Below are positions 37,108 to 46,150 of a stretch of 64,000 nt of DNA, piece by piece. Position 1 is the first letter of the stretch. Every line of letters starts with the position of its first letter. The position numbers were made by a program, and so were the translations under genes. Under the pieces are notes generated by a model. It did not search any database. It was given only the letters and a program-made list of their open reading frames with translations, and was not told where the DNA came from. Source of the stretch: Betaproteobacteria bacterium (lineage in GTDB: Bacteria; Pseudomonadota; Gammaproteobacteria; Burkholderiales; Rhodocyclaceae); NCBI GenBank assembly GCA_016709965.1, contig JADJLT010000001.1:1943001-2007000 (forward strand). The letters are read 5' to 3'.

Positions 37108-40100
37108 TCAGCCAGCCTGATCAATAGCAAAACCGCGGGCGATGCTTTCGATCACGATGCCCAGCTCACCTTCAAACTGGCCAAAAATGCTTTCGGATGG
37201 CATTTTCCCAGCATGCAGGGCATCTTCAAGCACCTTGGCGGCGTTCTGCAAATCAAGCGCCCCAATCGTACCGGCCAGTCCCTTGGTGCTATGGGCTCGC
37301 CGCTCCGCTGTCGAAAAATCGCCGGTTGCCAGTGCTGTGCGTATGAGTGTCGGTTCATCTTTGAACCTGGCGTAAAAATCGCGCAATACTTTTTCGTATA
37401 GCGTTGCCTTGTTCATCATCCGTTTCAGGCCTTCGGCCTTGTCTATGCCCGGCAGGTCAGGAAATCCATCGGTTGAAGTCATGGAAGTGGTCTCTTGTAT
37501 TTGGGCATGGTTACTTGATGCTTGTTTGGGTTGCCAACGACTCAACATATGTTGCAATAACTCAGGATCGATCGGTTTTGTCAGAAAGTCGTTCATGCCT
37601 GCGGCCAAGCATCGCTGACGTTCGCTATCCAGCGCATGCGCCGTCATTGCGATGATCGGCAGATCGGGCACGCGTTTGCTGGCACGCAAGCGGCGGGTGG
37701 CCTCCAGGCCATCCATTTCCGGCATTTGGACATCCATCAAGACGATGTCATAGATGTTAGCCTCTTCGAGCAGTTTCTTCAATGCACGCGCACCATTGTC
37801 GGCCGTGTCTACGGTGATTCCAAAGGATTCCAGTATCTCGCAGGCTATCAGCTGGTTGGTTGGCATGTCATCAACCAGAAGGACACGCAAGCCGGCAAGG
37901 CGGGCGGCATGGGTTGGCAATGCGGAAGGGCTGTTCTGATGGCTTTCGGCAACCAGCTTGCCGATCTGGGTGGCAGTGACTGGCTTGTTAATAACGACAT
38001 CGAAGCAGCCCAATCGCCTGTCCCCTTCGAGAAGTGCCGTATCCGCTGCGGTGACCATGACCAGTTTGGGCGGTAGCAAGGTCTGGCTACGGATAGATTC
38101 AGCCAGTTCCAGGCCATCCATGCCCGGCATGTTGAGGTCGATGGTGACGAATTTGAACGGTGCGACGCGCGCCTCGGCGAGTAGTTGCAAGGCCTGCGCG
38201 CCCGACTCGGCCGGAACAGCGGTGTAGCCGTTTTTCTCGAATAGCCGGATAAGGATGGCGCGTGAGAGCGGGCTGTCATCAACCACGAGCGCACGCGACA
38301 TTGCAGCCCGTGGTCCGACCTCATGCTCGCTGCCCAAGCCCAGCTTCACCGCAAAGGTGAAAGTACTACCGACCCCGGGCTGGCTGGTGACCCAGATGTC
38401 GCCATCCATCAACTGGGACAGTCGTTTGCAGATGGTCAAGCCCAAGCCTGTCCCGCCGTATTTTCGGGTGATTGAGGTATCCGCCTGGGTGAATGCCTGG
38501 AAGAGATTCTGTTGTTGTTCCTGTGACAAGCCGATTCCCGTGTCCTGAACATCCAGTTCGAGCATGACCGAGCAGCTGTCACAGGGCACGCGGCGGACGA
38601 AAACTGTAACCGAGCCGTTGGCCGTAAACTTGAGCGCATTGCCAATCAGGTTGATGAGGATCTGGGCCAGCCGCAACGGATCGCCGACGAGGCGGGGAGG
38701 TACTTCGGGCTCGACAAGGTATTGCAGCGCCAATCCTTTTTCCTGGGCACGATGCAACAGTACGCTGGCCACATTGTCGAGGACTTCGTCGAGTACGAAT
38801 TCAGTGGCTTCAAGCTGCATGCGCCCGGCTTCAATCTTGGAAAAATCCAGGATGTCGTTGATCAACCCGAGCAGCATCTGGCCGGCATTGTGTATGCGCG
38901 CCACAAAGTCGCGCTGCTTTGCAGACAGTTCGCTCTTCAGCAAAAGGTGGGCGAGACCGATTACCGCGTTCATCGGGGTACGGATTTCGTGACTCATGTT
39001 GGCCAGGAATTCGGCCTTGGTATTGGCTGCCGATTCGGCCACTTGCTTGGCTTCGGTCAGTGCGATTTCGGCAAGTTTGCGCTCGGTAATGTCTTGTAGC
39101 GTTTCGATGGCGCCAACAATTTTGCCGCGCTTGTCACGTAGCGGTGCAGCGGTGAAAAACAACCAGCGATTGAATTTCGGAAAGTAGTCCTCGCCTTCAA
39201 AAGCGCCCTGCACAAGTTCTGATTGCCTGAATTTGCCGGCATAGAGTGATTCAATCCCAGCCATTTTCCCGGCCATCACCAGGTCGGCCATGATTGGGCG
39301 CTGAGCGGAATAAAAGGCCTTCCATGAATCACGCGTGCCAATCATGTCACTGGCCGGAACGCCGATGATTTGTTCGCAGGCGGTGTTCCAGTGAGTGACC
39401 GTGTGATTCTCGTCAAGCACCAGCGTTGGCACCGGGCTGGCCTCGATGATTTTGGCGAGCGAGCCGCGGGCAGTTTCCAGTTCGGCCGTGCGTTCCTGGA
39501 CCAGTCGTTCGAGATTTTCGCGATGCGCTTCCAGCTCGCGCTCAGCGTGCAGCTTGTCGGTAATGTCGCGAACGAAAAGTACAATCCCCGACGATCTGCC
39601 GCTCGAATCCATGATGGTCGTGAATGCGGTCGCGGCATCAAACCGGGTGCCGCCGACGCGTTGCATCGGGAGTTCTCGATTGACGATGAAACCGTTGAAC
39701 TCTTCTGGACTGTCCAGCAATCCGGCGGCTTCACTGGCATCTTCGGCGTTCGCAGGAAGTAGATCGCCGATCCTGCGGGCGCTCAGATCATCCATTTCGT
39801 CCAGCCCGAACAGGCGATGGGCCTGCTGATTGGCCATTTGCAGTCGACCGTCCAGGCTCAATAGCAGGATCGCATCAGGGGATGTTTCGACCAGGGTGCG
39901 ATAGACCTTCTCGCTCTTTTCCAGCTGGTAATGGGCAAGGCGCTCGTCGGTGATGTCGAGGACGAGAGAGAGTATGCCGAGCAACTTGCCATTGGCGCTG
40001 CGCAGGGCGACGTTGTACCAATTGCAATGGAGGAGCAAGCCATTTTTACCAAGTGCCGGACCGACATAAATGCCATCACCGCTGCCGCGCATGACCGCGC

Positions 40101-40704
40101 GGACGACTTCGGTGAATGTAGTGTGCTGCTCATCGGGGAGCAGGAGCCGGTGCACCCGCTTGCCAATGACCTCTTCCGAGCGCCAGCCGAACATCATTTC
40201 GGCTCGGCGGTTCCATTCGGTGATGCTGCCCTCGCGGTTCCACAGGATGAAGGCGAGGGGGCTGGTGTTATAGAGCGCCCGAAAGCGAAGCTGGCTGTCG
40301 CGCAGGGCGGCTTCCGCCTGCTTTTGCTGGGTGATCTCGATAAACGTGATGACGGTCGGGCCGATTGATGCTTCCTGTCCGGCGGCGGGCGGGCGAACTT
40401 CGAACCAGTGCCAGAGTCCGCTGCCGTGCTTCAGGCGAAGGCTGAAGCCGGGGTGACCATGCGTCGCATTGTTCGACAGGTGCTCGAACAGCGCACCCAG
40501 TCGCTGACGATCATCAATATGGGCCAGTGCGAGCCAGGCCTCAGGCGTTTCGGGAAGCGCGTCGCTGGGGTAGCCGAGGAGCTCGTGGAAATTTTCCGAA
40601 ATCTGCAGATAGCTGGTTTCGGGGTCCCAGAGCCAGCAACCGACCCCGGCGGTGACCATTGCTTCAGCGAGTACTTCGGCCGGAATCCTGCGCTGATTGG
40701 ACAT
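37108..40704 (-). CDS. Soluble hybrid histidine kinase (four PAS-HisKA-HATPase-REC-REC-HPt)
   Basis: A 1198-residue kinase with no evident membrane segment. Four PAS-type domains occupy about residues 12-540, suggesting cytoplasmic redox, gas or small-molecule sensing. The H-box NMSHEIRTPMNAVIGLAHLL carries His572, followed by a GHKL ATPase (GGTGLGLTIC). Receivers begin near residues 809 and 945 (LMDVQMPEMDGLEATRRL), and the HPt has AHSTKGLAGTIGA with His1138. It starts 21 bases after the CheZ-like gene stop, so both are in one operon. No output regulator is adjacent, so the target of the relay is not visible here. Confidence 0.93.
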   Translation of the reverse strand: MSNQRRIPAEVLAEAMVTAGVGCWLWDPETSYLQISENFHELLGYPSDALPETPEAWLALAHIDDRQRLGALFEHLSNNATHGHPGFSLRLKHGSGLWHWFEVRPPAAGQEASIGPTVITFIEITQQKQAEAALRDSQLRFRALYNTSPLAFILWNREGSITEWNRRAEMMFGWRSEEVIGKRVHRLLLPDEQHTTFTEVVRAVMRGSGDGIYVGPALGKNGLLLHCNWYNVALRSANGKLLGILSLVLDITDERLAHYQLEKSEKVYRTLVETSPDAILLLSLDGRLQMANQQAHRLFGLDEMDDLSARRIGDLLPANAEDASEAAGLLDSPEEFNGFIVNRELPMQRVGGTRFDAATAFTTIMDSSGRSSGIVLFVRDITDKLHAERELEAHRENLERLVQERTAELETARGSLAKIIEASPVPTLVLDENHTVTHWNTACEQIIGVPASDMIGTRDSWKAFYSAQRPIMADLVMAGKMAGIESLYAGKFRQSELVQGAFEGEDYFPKFNRWLFFTAAPLRDKRGKIVGAIETLQDITERKLAEIALTEAKQVAESAANTKAEFLANMSHEIRTPMNAVIGLAHLLLKSELSAKQRDFVARIHNAGQMLLGLINDILDFSKIEAGRMQLEATEFVLDEVLDNVASVLLHRAQEKGLALQYLVEPEVPPRLVGDPLRLAQILINLIGNALKFTANGSVTVFVRRVPCDSCSVMLELDVQDTGIGLSQEQQQNLFQAFTQADTSITRKYGGTGLGLTICKRLSQLMDGDIWVTSQPGVGSTFTFAVKLGLGSEHEVGPRAAMSRALVVDDSPLSRAILIRLFEKNGYTAVPAESGAQALQLLAEARVAPFKFVTIDLNMPGMDGLELAESIRSQTLLPPKLVMVTAADTALLEGDRRLGCFDVVINKPVTATQIGKLVAESHQNSPSALPTHAARLAGLRVLLVDDMPTNQLIACEILESFGITVDTADNGARALKKLLEEANIYDIVLMDVQMPEMDGLEATRRLRASKRVPDLPIIAMTAHALDSERQRCLAAGMNDFLTKPIDPELLQHMLSRWQPKQASSNHAQIQETTSMTSTDGFPDLPGIDKAEGLKRMMNKATLYEKVLRDFYARFKDEPTLIRTALATGDFSTAERRAHSTKGLAGTIGALDLQNAAKVLEDALHAGKMPSESIFGQFEGELGIVIESIARGFAIDQAG

Positions 40705-40725
40705 GTTCCGGGGTTCCGCGCGAGG

Positions 40726-41295
40726 CTAGAACAGCTCGATGTCGTCGCTCTTTTCTTTCATTTCTGCCATGAATTTTTCGACGGCTTCCTGTACTGGCAT
40801 GCCTTGCATGACTGCGTCGAACATGGCGATTTCTTCGCGCGTCGAATACTTGGCCTTGATCTTGTCCTGAAGGCCGACCCACTCGCTTGGGTTGAACAGC
40901 CGACGGCTATCGGAGACGAGATTGCTGAGGTCACCCAGGCTGATGCCGACATGGGCCAGCCGTTGTACCAATTTGTCATAAAACTGGAAGGCGATGATGG
41001 CTTGGTGAACCATGCCGGAAACGTGCTCGGAAACGCCGATCAGATTTTGCTTGGCAGCACCGACTTCACCCTGATCGGGCAGGGTTTGCACGGTGTCGGA
41101 GATCATCCGCATGTAACCGGCCATGGTTGTGAAAGAGTCAGTCAATACCTCGACGGAGGAATTGCTGTCCTTCATGGCCGCCTCGATCTGCACCGCGGAA
41201 AGCTCGAGCATCAGTACCGTCTCGCGGACCTGGCTCCAGTTCAGGTCCGGCATGTGGGCGCTGGTACCGCGCGGCAGATTCGTCTCGTCACTCAT
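40726..41295 (-). CDS. CheZ-like putative response-regulator phosphatase
   Basis: A 189-residue, all-helical protein. Helices around residues 20-70 and 85-120 could form a long hairpin, and the segment AIIAFQFYDKLVQRLAHVG has Asp107-x3-Gln111, the same Asp-x3-Gln spacing as the catalytic pair of CheZ (DLTGQ). The acidic-hydrophobic end DDIELF recalls the CheZ C-terminal peptide that docks on CheY. I infer a CheZ-type phosphatase acting on a receiver domain, plausibly of the co-transcribed hybrid kinase. It could also be a helical protein of unrelated function; overall similarity to CheZ is low. Confidence 0.5.
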   Translation of the reverse strand: MSDETNLPRGTSAHMPDLNWSQVRETVLMLELSAVQIEAAMKDSNSSVEVLTDSFTTMAGYMRMISDTVQTLPDQGEVGAAKQNLIGVSEHVSGMVHQAIIAFQFYDKLVQRLAHVGISLGDLSNLVSDSRRLFNPSEWVGLQDKIKAKYSTREEIAMFDAVMQGMPVQEAVEKFMAEMKEKSDDIELF

Positions 41296-41405
41296 TGTTT
41301 TTTCTCCCTGATACTGGGCGGAAACTATAGCGCAATTCGTGGCGGGCGTTCTAGGGCCAAACCGGTGGTAGTGGTGGATTTTTCATTTGGCGTGATAATT
41401 CCCGT

Positions 41406-42119
41406 ATGGAATCTTTGAAAAATTTCGGTTTTGCCTTGTTTTTCGGGTCGACCGCAGCATTTGCCGCGCCGCCGCTCATTGCCATTGATGTTGGGCATGG
41501 GGGCGTCGATGGCGGGGCGACCAGTGCCCGGGGCCGTCCGGAGTTTGCGTTCAATCGCGAATTTGCCGGGGTGCTGGCCGGGGTCATGCGTGAGCGCGGC
41601 CTCGGTGTGCGCGAGGTCAATTTTGCCGGCGATATCGGTAGCCTGACGGCACGCCCGGCGCAGGCGGCGGGGAGCGATTTTTTCATCGCCATCCACCACG
41701 ACTCGATTGGTGAAGCCTGGCTCAAGCCGTGGGTCTGGGAAGGTGTTGAGCAGACCTATACCGAGGTCAAGCGCGGCTACGGCATTTTCGTGTCGGCGCA
41801 AAATCCGGATCCTGAAAGCAGCCTGCTTTGCGCTACCAGTATCGGTGCCATACTGCGCCGGGCCGGCTTTGAACCTTCAACATGGCATGCCCGAAAGCAT
41901 CTGGCGGCCGATGCAGAAAATGGTGTCTGGTACTACGACAATCTGGTGGTGCTTTATAAAACGACCCTGCCGGCGGTACTTTTTGAGGCCGGCGTCATCA
42001 AGCATCGCGATGAGGAGCTCGAACTCGGCGACCCGGTGCGTCAGGCCCGGATGGCTGACGCGGTAACGACCGGCATTGCCGCCTGCCTGTTCGCTACAGG
42101 AAAATCGGTTCGGGAGTGA
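41406..42119 (+). CDS. N-acetylmuramoyl-L-alanine amidase (Amidase_3)
   Basis: A 237-residue exported zinc amidase that cuts the bond between muramic acid and the stem peptide. A signal peptide ends at about AFA-A (residue 21). The zinc ligands are His31 (IAIDVGHGG), Glu52 (FNREF) and a His of AIHHDS (97/98), and LFEAGVI carries the catalytic Glu. It is shorter than AmiA/B/C of E. coli and has no AMIN domain. The last 26 bases overlap the convergent murB gene. A dispersed-motif copy lies in the signal-peptide region (41438-41459). Confidence 0.9.
   Translation: MESLKNFGFALFFGSTAAFAAPPLIAIDVGHGGVDGGATSARGRPEFAFNREFAGVLAGVMRERGLGVREVNFAGDIGSLTARPAQAAGSDFFIAIHHDSIGEAWLKPWVWEGVEQTYTEVKRGYGIFVSAQNPDPESSLLCATSIGAILRRAGFEPSTWHARKHLAADAENGVWYYDNLVVLYKTTLPAVLFEAGVIKHRDEELELGDPVRQARMADAVTTGIAACLFATGKSVRE
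41438..41459 (+). repeat. Dispersed motif copy 6
   Basis: Five T followed by CGGGTCGACCGCAGCA, in the signal-peptide codons of the amidase gene. Confidence 0.5.
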
Positions 42120-43107
42120 GGTCGACCGCGAACTTGGCTTTGACATCAGCCTGAACGGCCGCCATCGTTCGCTTGACGTCGGCACCGGTTGCGCCGCCGC
42201 GATTGACCAGCACCAGCGCCTGCTTTTCGTACATGCCGACCGGCCCGAGATTCTTTCCCTTCCAGCCGGCCTGCTCGATCAGCCAGCCGGCTGCCAGTTT
42301 GACGCGGCCATCTGCCTGCGGGTAGCGCGGTAATGTCGGGAAATCGGCGGACAATTTATCGGCCAGCTTGGCATCGACCACCGGGTTATGGAAAAAACTG
42401 CCGGTGTTCGGGATAACTGCCGGGTCGGGCAACTTGCGCTGGCGGACGGCAATGATGGCGTTGGCGATATCCTTTGGCGTTGGCGTGATGACGTTTTGTG
42501 CGGCCAATTCCTGATTGACGTCGGCGTAGCGCAGGTTGGGCGTCCACGCTTTTGGCAGCCGGAAAACAACCGAGGTGATCGCCATCCGCCCGCTCAAATG
42601 CCAGCCTTCCTGCTTGAAAATGCTGTCGCGGTAGGCAAAACGGCAGTTGCTACGGTCAACCGGAAAAAACGCCTGTTTTTCAAAATCCCAGGCGGTCAGT
42701 GAGTCGAAGCATTCACCGATCTCCAGCCCGTAAGCGCCGATATTCTGAATCGGCGCCGCGCCGACCGTACCGGGAATCAGGCTCAGGTTTTCCAGACCCG
42801 GCCAGCCTTGTTGCAAGGTCCATTGCACGAAGTCATGCCAGTTTTCGCCGGCGCCGGCCTCAATGTAGAAGGCCTCGCTATCCTCCTTCAGCAAACGCTT
42901 GCCGGCGATGGCCATGTGCAGAACGAGGCCGTCGAAGTCGCCGGTCAGCACCAGATTGCTGCCGCCACCGAGAATAAAGCGCGTTTGGCCGGCCATTTCA
43001 GGTGATGCCAACTGCTCGGGTGCCGTAATTTTCAGGTAGCGGGCAGCCTTGCCGGGAAGGGCGAGGGTGTTGAAGGCGGTCAGATCGAGGTTGTTCTTGG
43101 CTTGCAT
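42094..43107 (-). CDS. murB: UDP-N-acetylenolpyruvoylglucosamine reductase
   Basis: A 337-residue type I MurB flavoenzyme that reduces UDP-GlcNAc-enolpyruvate to UDP-MurNAc in peptidoglycan synthesis. FAD-binding stretches are FILGGGSNLVLTGDFDGLV and IPGTVGAAPIQNIGAYGLEI; the catalytic Ser is in NTGSFFHNPVV and the final Glu in LTPEPIFL. It is convergent with the amidase gene and overlaps it by 26 bases. Both act on peptidoglycan, at opposite ends of its life. Confidence 0.96.
   Translation of the reverse strand: MQAKNNLDLTAFNTLALPGKAARYLKITAPEQLASPEMAGQTRFILGGGSNLVLTGDFDGLVLHMAIAGKRLLKEDSEAFYIEAGAGENWHDFVQWTLQQGWPGLENLSLIPGTVGAAPIQNIGAYGLEIGECFDSLTAWDFEKQAFFPVDRSNCRFAYRDSIFKQEGWHLSGRMAITSVVFRLPKAWTPNLRYADVNQELAAQNVITPTPKDIANAIIAVRQRKLPDPAVIPNTGSFFHNPVVDAKLADKLSADFPTLPRYPQADGRVKLAAGWLIEQAGWKGKNLGPVGMYEKQALVLVNRGGATGADVKRTMAAVQADVKAKFAVDLTPEPIFL
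42651..42669 (-). repeat. Dispersed motif copy 7
   Basis: On the minus strand TTTTTTCCGGTTGACCGTA, identical over 18 bases to the copies at 10503 and 57119, inside murB where it encodes FFPVDR. Confidence 0.6.
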
Positions 43108-43128
43108 GGCAGAATTTTCGTCGATTTT

Positions 43129-43144
43129 CCGAGCGTTTGCTCGG
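43129..43144. promoter_or_regulatory. Hairpin in the murB-livG divergent spacer
   Basis: CCGAGC (43129-43134) pairs with GCTCGG (43139-43144) around GTTT. It lies 22 bases upstream of the murB start, in its leader. Its role is unknown. Confidence 0.3.
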
Positions 43145-43247
43145 TTTGCTCCAGGTTATCCGTACTTTGGGCGCCGGATCATCGCGTCAAGCTGAGGCGA
43201 ATTCGCTGGGACAGTTCGGCTCGCAAGTGCAATCCTCGGGTAAACCC

Positions 43248-43277
43248 TTGCTAGCGGCGCCCCGAAAAGCATTTAAT
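43248..43277 (+). promoter_or_regulatory. Candidate promoter of the liv operon
   Basis: TTGCTA at 43248-43253 and TTTAAT at 43272-43277 are separated by 18 bases, 67 bases before the livG ATG. An alternative is the TATAAG at about 43305. The rest of this 236-base spacer shows nothing else I can name. Confidence 0.3.
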
Positions 43278-43343
43278 AATTCACCGTAGGTAAATTGATT
43301 GCGTTATAAGCAATTGAAGAAGGCAAGGCTTTCAGGAGAAACA

Positions 43344-44111
43344 ATGAGTGATTTCATTCTGGAGACGCGCGGTCTGACCAAGGAGTTCAAGGGTTTTACC
43401 GCGGTTTCCGATGTCAATCTTAAGGTGCAACGCGGCACGATCCACGCGCTGATCGGACCGAATGGTGCAGGCAAGACGACGGTATTCAACTTGGTCACCA
43501 AGTTCCTGCCGCCCACCTCGGGAAGCATTATTTTCAAGGGCGAGGACATTACGCGTGAAGCGCCGGCCGTTACCGCACGCCGTGGATTCGTCCGCTCTTT
43601 CCAGATTTCCGCCACCTTCCCGCATCTGACGGTGCTGGAAAACGTGCGTATCGGTCTGCAGCGCAAACTGGGGACGGAGTTCCATTTCTGGAAATCGGAA
43701 AAAAGCCTGAACAAGCTGAACGAGCAAGCCATGGCGCTGCTCGAGGCAGTCGACCTTGGCAGCTTTGCCGACACCATGACGGCAGAAATGCCCTATGGTC
43801 GCAAGCGGGCGCTGGAAATCGCCACGACGCTGGCGCTCGAGCCGGACATGATGCTGCTCGACGAACCGACCCAGGGCATGGGGCACGAAGACATCGAACG
43901 GGTGGTCGAACTGATCCGCAAGGTTTCGGCCAATCGCACCATCTTGATGGTGGAACACAATCTGTCAGTCGTCGCCAACCTGTGCGACCGGATTACCGTG
44001 CTGACCCGCGGCAGCGTACTCGCCGAAGGGACTTACGAAGAAGTCTCGAAAAATCCGCAGGTGCTCGAAGCCTACGTCGGTTCCGACAACATGAACGACG
44101 CGCATCACTGA
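43344..44111 (+). CDS. livG: Branched-chain amino acid-type ABC transporter ATPase LivG
   Basis: A 255-residue ABC ATPase of the hydrophobic amino acid uptake (HAAT) family. Walker A is GPNGAGKTT, the signature region is degenerate (MPYGRKRALEIATTLA, as often in LivG), and Walker B is MMLLDEPTQGM. The ATG at 43344 is chosen over an upstream one because a CAGGAGA ribosome site precedes it. First gene of livG-livF-livK-livH-livM, with both ATPases ahead of the binding protein, unlike the E. coli order. Confidence 0.9.
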   Translation: MSDFILETRGLTKEFKGFTAVSDVNLKVQRGTIHALIGPNGAGKTTVFNLVTKFLPPTSGSIIFKGEDITREAPAVTARRGFVRSFQISATFPHLTVLENVRIGLQRKLGTEFHFWKSEKSLNKLNEQAMALLEAVDLGSFADTMTAEMPYGRKRALEIATTLALEPDMMLLDEPTQGMGHEDIERVVELIRKVSANRTILMVEHNLSVVANLCDRITVLTRGSVLAEGTYEEVSKNPQVLEAYVGSDNMNDAHH

Positions 44112-44124
44112 GCGGGATACAACC

Positions 44125-44847
44125 ATGACCAGCGCTTTCAAACCAAAACCAGAGTACCTCCGCCTGACCGACCTTCATTCGTTCTACGGGGAATCGCATA
44201 TCCTGCACGGGCTGGATATCAGTGTCGCCAAGGGCGAATGTGTCACCTTGCTCGGCCGTAACGGCTCCGGCCGGACGACCACGCTGAAATCAATCATGGG
44301 GCTGGTCGGGCGAAGGACCGGCTCCATCATGGTGAACGGCAACGAGGTCATCAACGTGCCAACGCACAAGATTGCCCACCACGGTGTCGGCTATTGCCCC
44401 GAAGAGCGGGCGATCTTTACCTCGCTCAGTGCCGAGGAAAACCTGACCCTGGCGCCCATCGTTTCCAGCGGCGGCATGTCGGTCGACGAGCTTTATCAGA
44501 TGTTTCCGAATCTGAGCGAACGGCGTACCAGCCCGGGCGGCAAGCTATCCGGGGGCGAGCAGCAAATGCTGGCAATGGCGCGCATCCTGCGCACCGGTGC
44601 CAAGTTGCTGCTGCTCGATGAAATTACCGAAGGTCTCGCCCCGGTCATCGTCAAAAAGCTGGGCGAGGTGATTATTGAACTGAAAAAACGCGGCTTCACC
44701 ATCATTCTTGTCGAACAAAATTTCCGTTTCGCTGCGCCGCTGGCTGACCGCCATTACGTGCTCGAACACGGAGAAATAATCGCCACCATCACTCAGGAAG
44801 CACTCCCGGGAAAGATGGAATGGCTGCACCACAGGCTCGGCGTCTAG
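44125..44847 (+). CDS. livF: Branched-chain amino acid-type ABC transporter ATPase LivF (Walker A Lys replaced by Arg)
   Basis: A 240-residue ABC ATPase pairing with LivG. The signature LSGGEQQMLAMARIL and Walker B LLLLDEITEGLAP are intact. Walker A reads GRNGSGRTT: the normally invariant lysine is Arg50. The change is encoded by CGG and lies in otherwise well-kept sequence, so it looks like a real substitution in a maintained gene. Whether this weakens ATP hydrolysis is not known from the sequence. The gene starts 13 bases after livG. Confidence 0.9.
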   Translation: MTSAFKPKPEYLRLTDLHSFYGESHILHGLDISVAKGECVTLLGRNGSGRTTTLKSIMGLVGRRTGSIMVNGNEVINVPTHKIAHHGVGYCPEERAIFTSLSAEENLTLAPIVSSGGMSVDELYQMFPNLSERRTSPGGKLSGGEQQMLAMARILRTGAKLLLLDEITEGLAPVIVKKLGEVIIELKKRGFTIILVEQNFRFAAPLADRHYVLEHGEIIATITQEALPGKMEWLHHRLGV

Positions 44848-44878
44848 CCGGGATTGCCCACTCTAGGAGGAGTTACCC

Positions 44879-46093
44879 ATGTTATCCAGAAAATTCAAGA
44901 CCACCATCTGTGCCACAGGGCTGGCCGCACTGTCTGTCGGTGCTCAGGCCGAGATTTCAGGCGGTTCCGTGAAAATCGGCGTATTGACTGACCTTTCCGG
45001 GACCTATTCCGATCTGGCCGGCTCCGGCGCCGTACTGGCCACCAAGATGGCGATCGACGACTTCATTGCCAACGAAAAGCCCAATTTCAAGATTGAAATG
45101 GTCTCGGCCGACCACCAGAACAAGGCCGACATCGCCTCGAACAAGGCACGTGAATGGATCGAGCGCGAGAACGTAGATACCGTGACCGAACTGGTTACCA
45201 CCTCCACCGCGCTGGCCGTCATGAAGGTCGCCAAGGAAAAGGACCGCATCGTGCTGATGAGCGGTCCGGCATCAACGCCGATTACCAACGAGCAGTGCAA
45301 CGACGTTTCGGTGCACTACACCTATGACACCTACGCGCTGGCCAACGGCACGGCCAAGGCAGTGACCCAGCAGGGCGGCAAATCGTGGTTCTTTCTGACC
45401 GCGGACTATGCTTTCGGTCAGGCGCTGGAGAAAGACGCCTCGGCAGTGGTTGTCGCCAATGGTGGCAAGGTGGTCGGTTCGGTGCGCCATCCTTTCCCCG
45501 GCTCTGACTTCTCGTCCTTCCTGCTCAAGGCCCAGGCCTCCGGCGCCCAGGTCATCGGTCTGGCCAACGCTGGCGCCGACACGACCAATGCCATCAAGCA
45601 AGCCGCTGAATTCGGCGTCACGCCGAAACAGTCGCTGGCCGGCCTGCTGATGTTCATCACCGACATCCATTCGCTCGGTCTGAAGCCGACCCAGGGCATG
45701 TATCTGACCACTGGTTTCTACTGGGATCGCAATGACGAGACCCGTGCCTGGTCGAAGCGATTCTTCGACAAGCAGAAAAAGATGCCGACCATGGTCCAGG
45801 CCGGCCAGTATTCGTCGATTTATCATTACCTGAAGGCCGTCAAGGCTGCCGGTAGCGACGACACCACCAAGGTCATGGCGATGATGAAGAAGACGCCGAT
45901 CAACGACTTCTTTGCCAAGAATGGGCAGATCCGCGCGGACGGCCGCATGGTGCATGACATGTATCTGGTCCAGGTCAAGAAGCCTGGCGAATCGAAGTAT
46001 CCGTGGGACTACTACACGATCAAGGCCACCATTCCGGCTGCCGAGGCTTTCCAGCCGCTGGCTCAGTCGCGTTGCCCGCTGATCAAGAAGTAA
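44879..46093 (+). CDS. ABC transporter substrate-binding protein, LivK/Peripla_BP_6 type
   Basis: A 404-residue periplasmic binding protein with a signal peptide ending near AQA-EIS (about residue 24). The start of the mature protein, SVKIGVLTDLSGTYSDLAGSGAVLATKMAIDDF, is the standard type I fold entry. Residues such as the SGPASTPITNEQC and YDTYALANGT stretches line the ligand cleft in this family. Family ligands include branched-chain amino acids, urea, amides and aromatic acids; the ligand cannot be assigned here. It is the third gene of the liv operon, with an AGGAGG ribosome site. Confidence 0.88.
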   Translation: MLSRKFKTTICATGLAALSVGAQAEISGGSVKIGVLTDLSGTYSDLAGSGAVLATKMAIDDFIANEKPNFKIEMVSADHQNKADIASNKAREWIERENVDTVTELVTTSTALAVMKVAKEKDRIVLMSGPASTPITNEQCNDVSVHYTYDTYALANGTAKAVTQQGGKSWFFLTADYAFGQALEKDASAVVVANGGKVVGSVRHPFPGSDFSSFLLKAQASGAQVIGLANAGADTTNAIKQAAEFGVTPKQSLAGLLMFITDIHSLGLKPTQGMYLTTGFYWDRNDETRAWSKRFFDKQKKMPTMVQAGQYSSIYHYLKAVKAAGSDDTTKVMAMMKKTPINDFFAKNGQIRADGRMVHDMYLVQVKKPGESKYPWDYYTIKATIPAAEAFQPLAQSRCPLIKK

Positions 46094-46150
46094 GCAGAGT
46101 CATCGCAATCCCCAGTGCGGGCATTGTTCGCACCGGGTCTGGAGTCTTCC

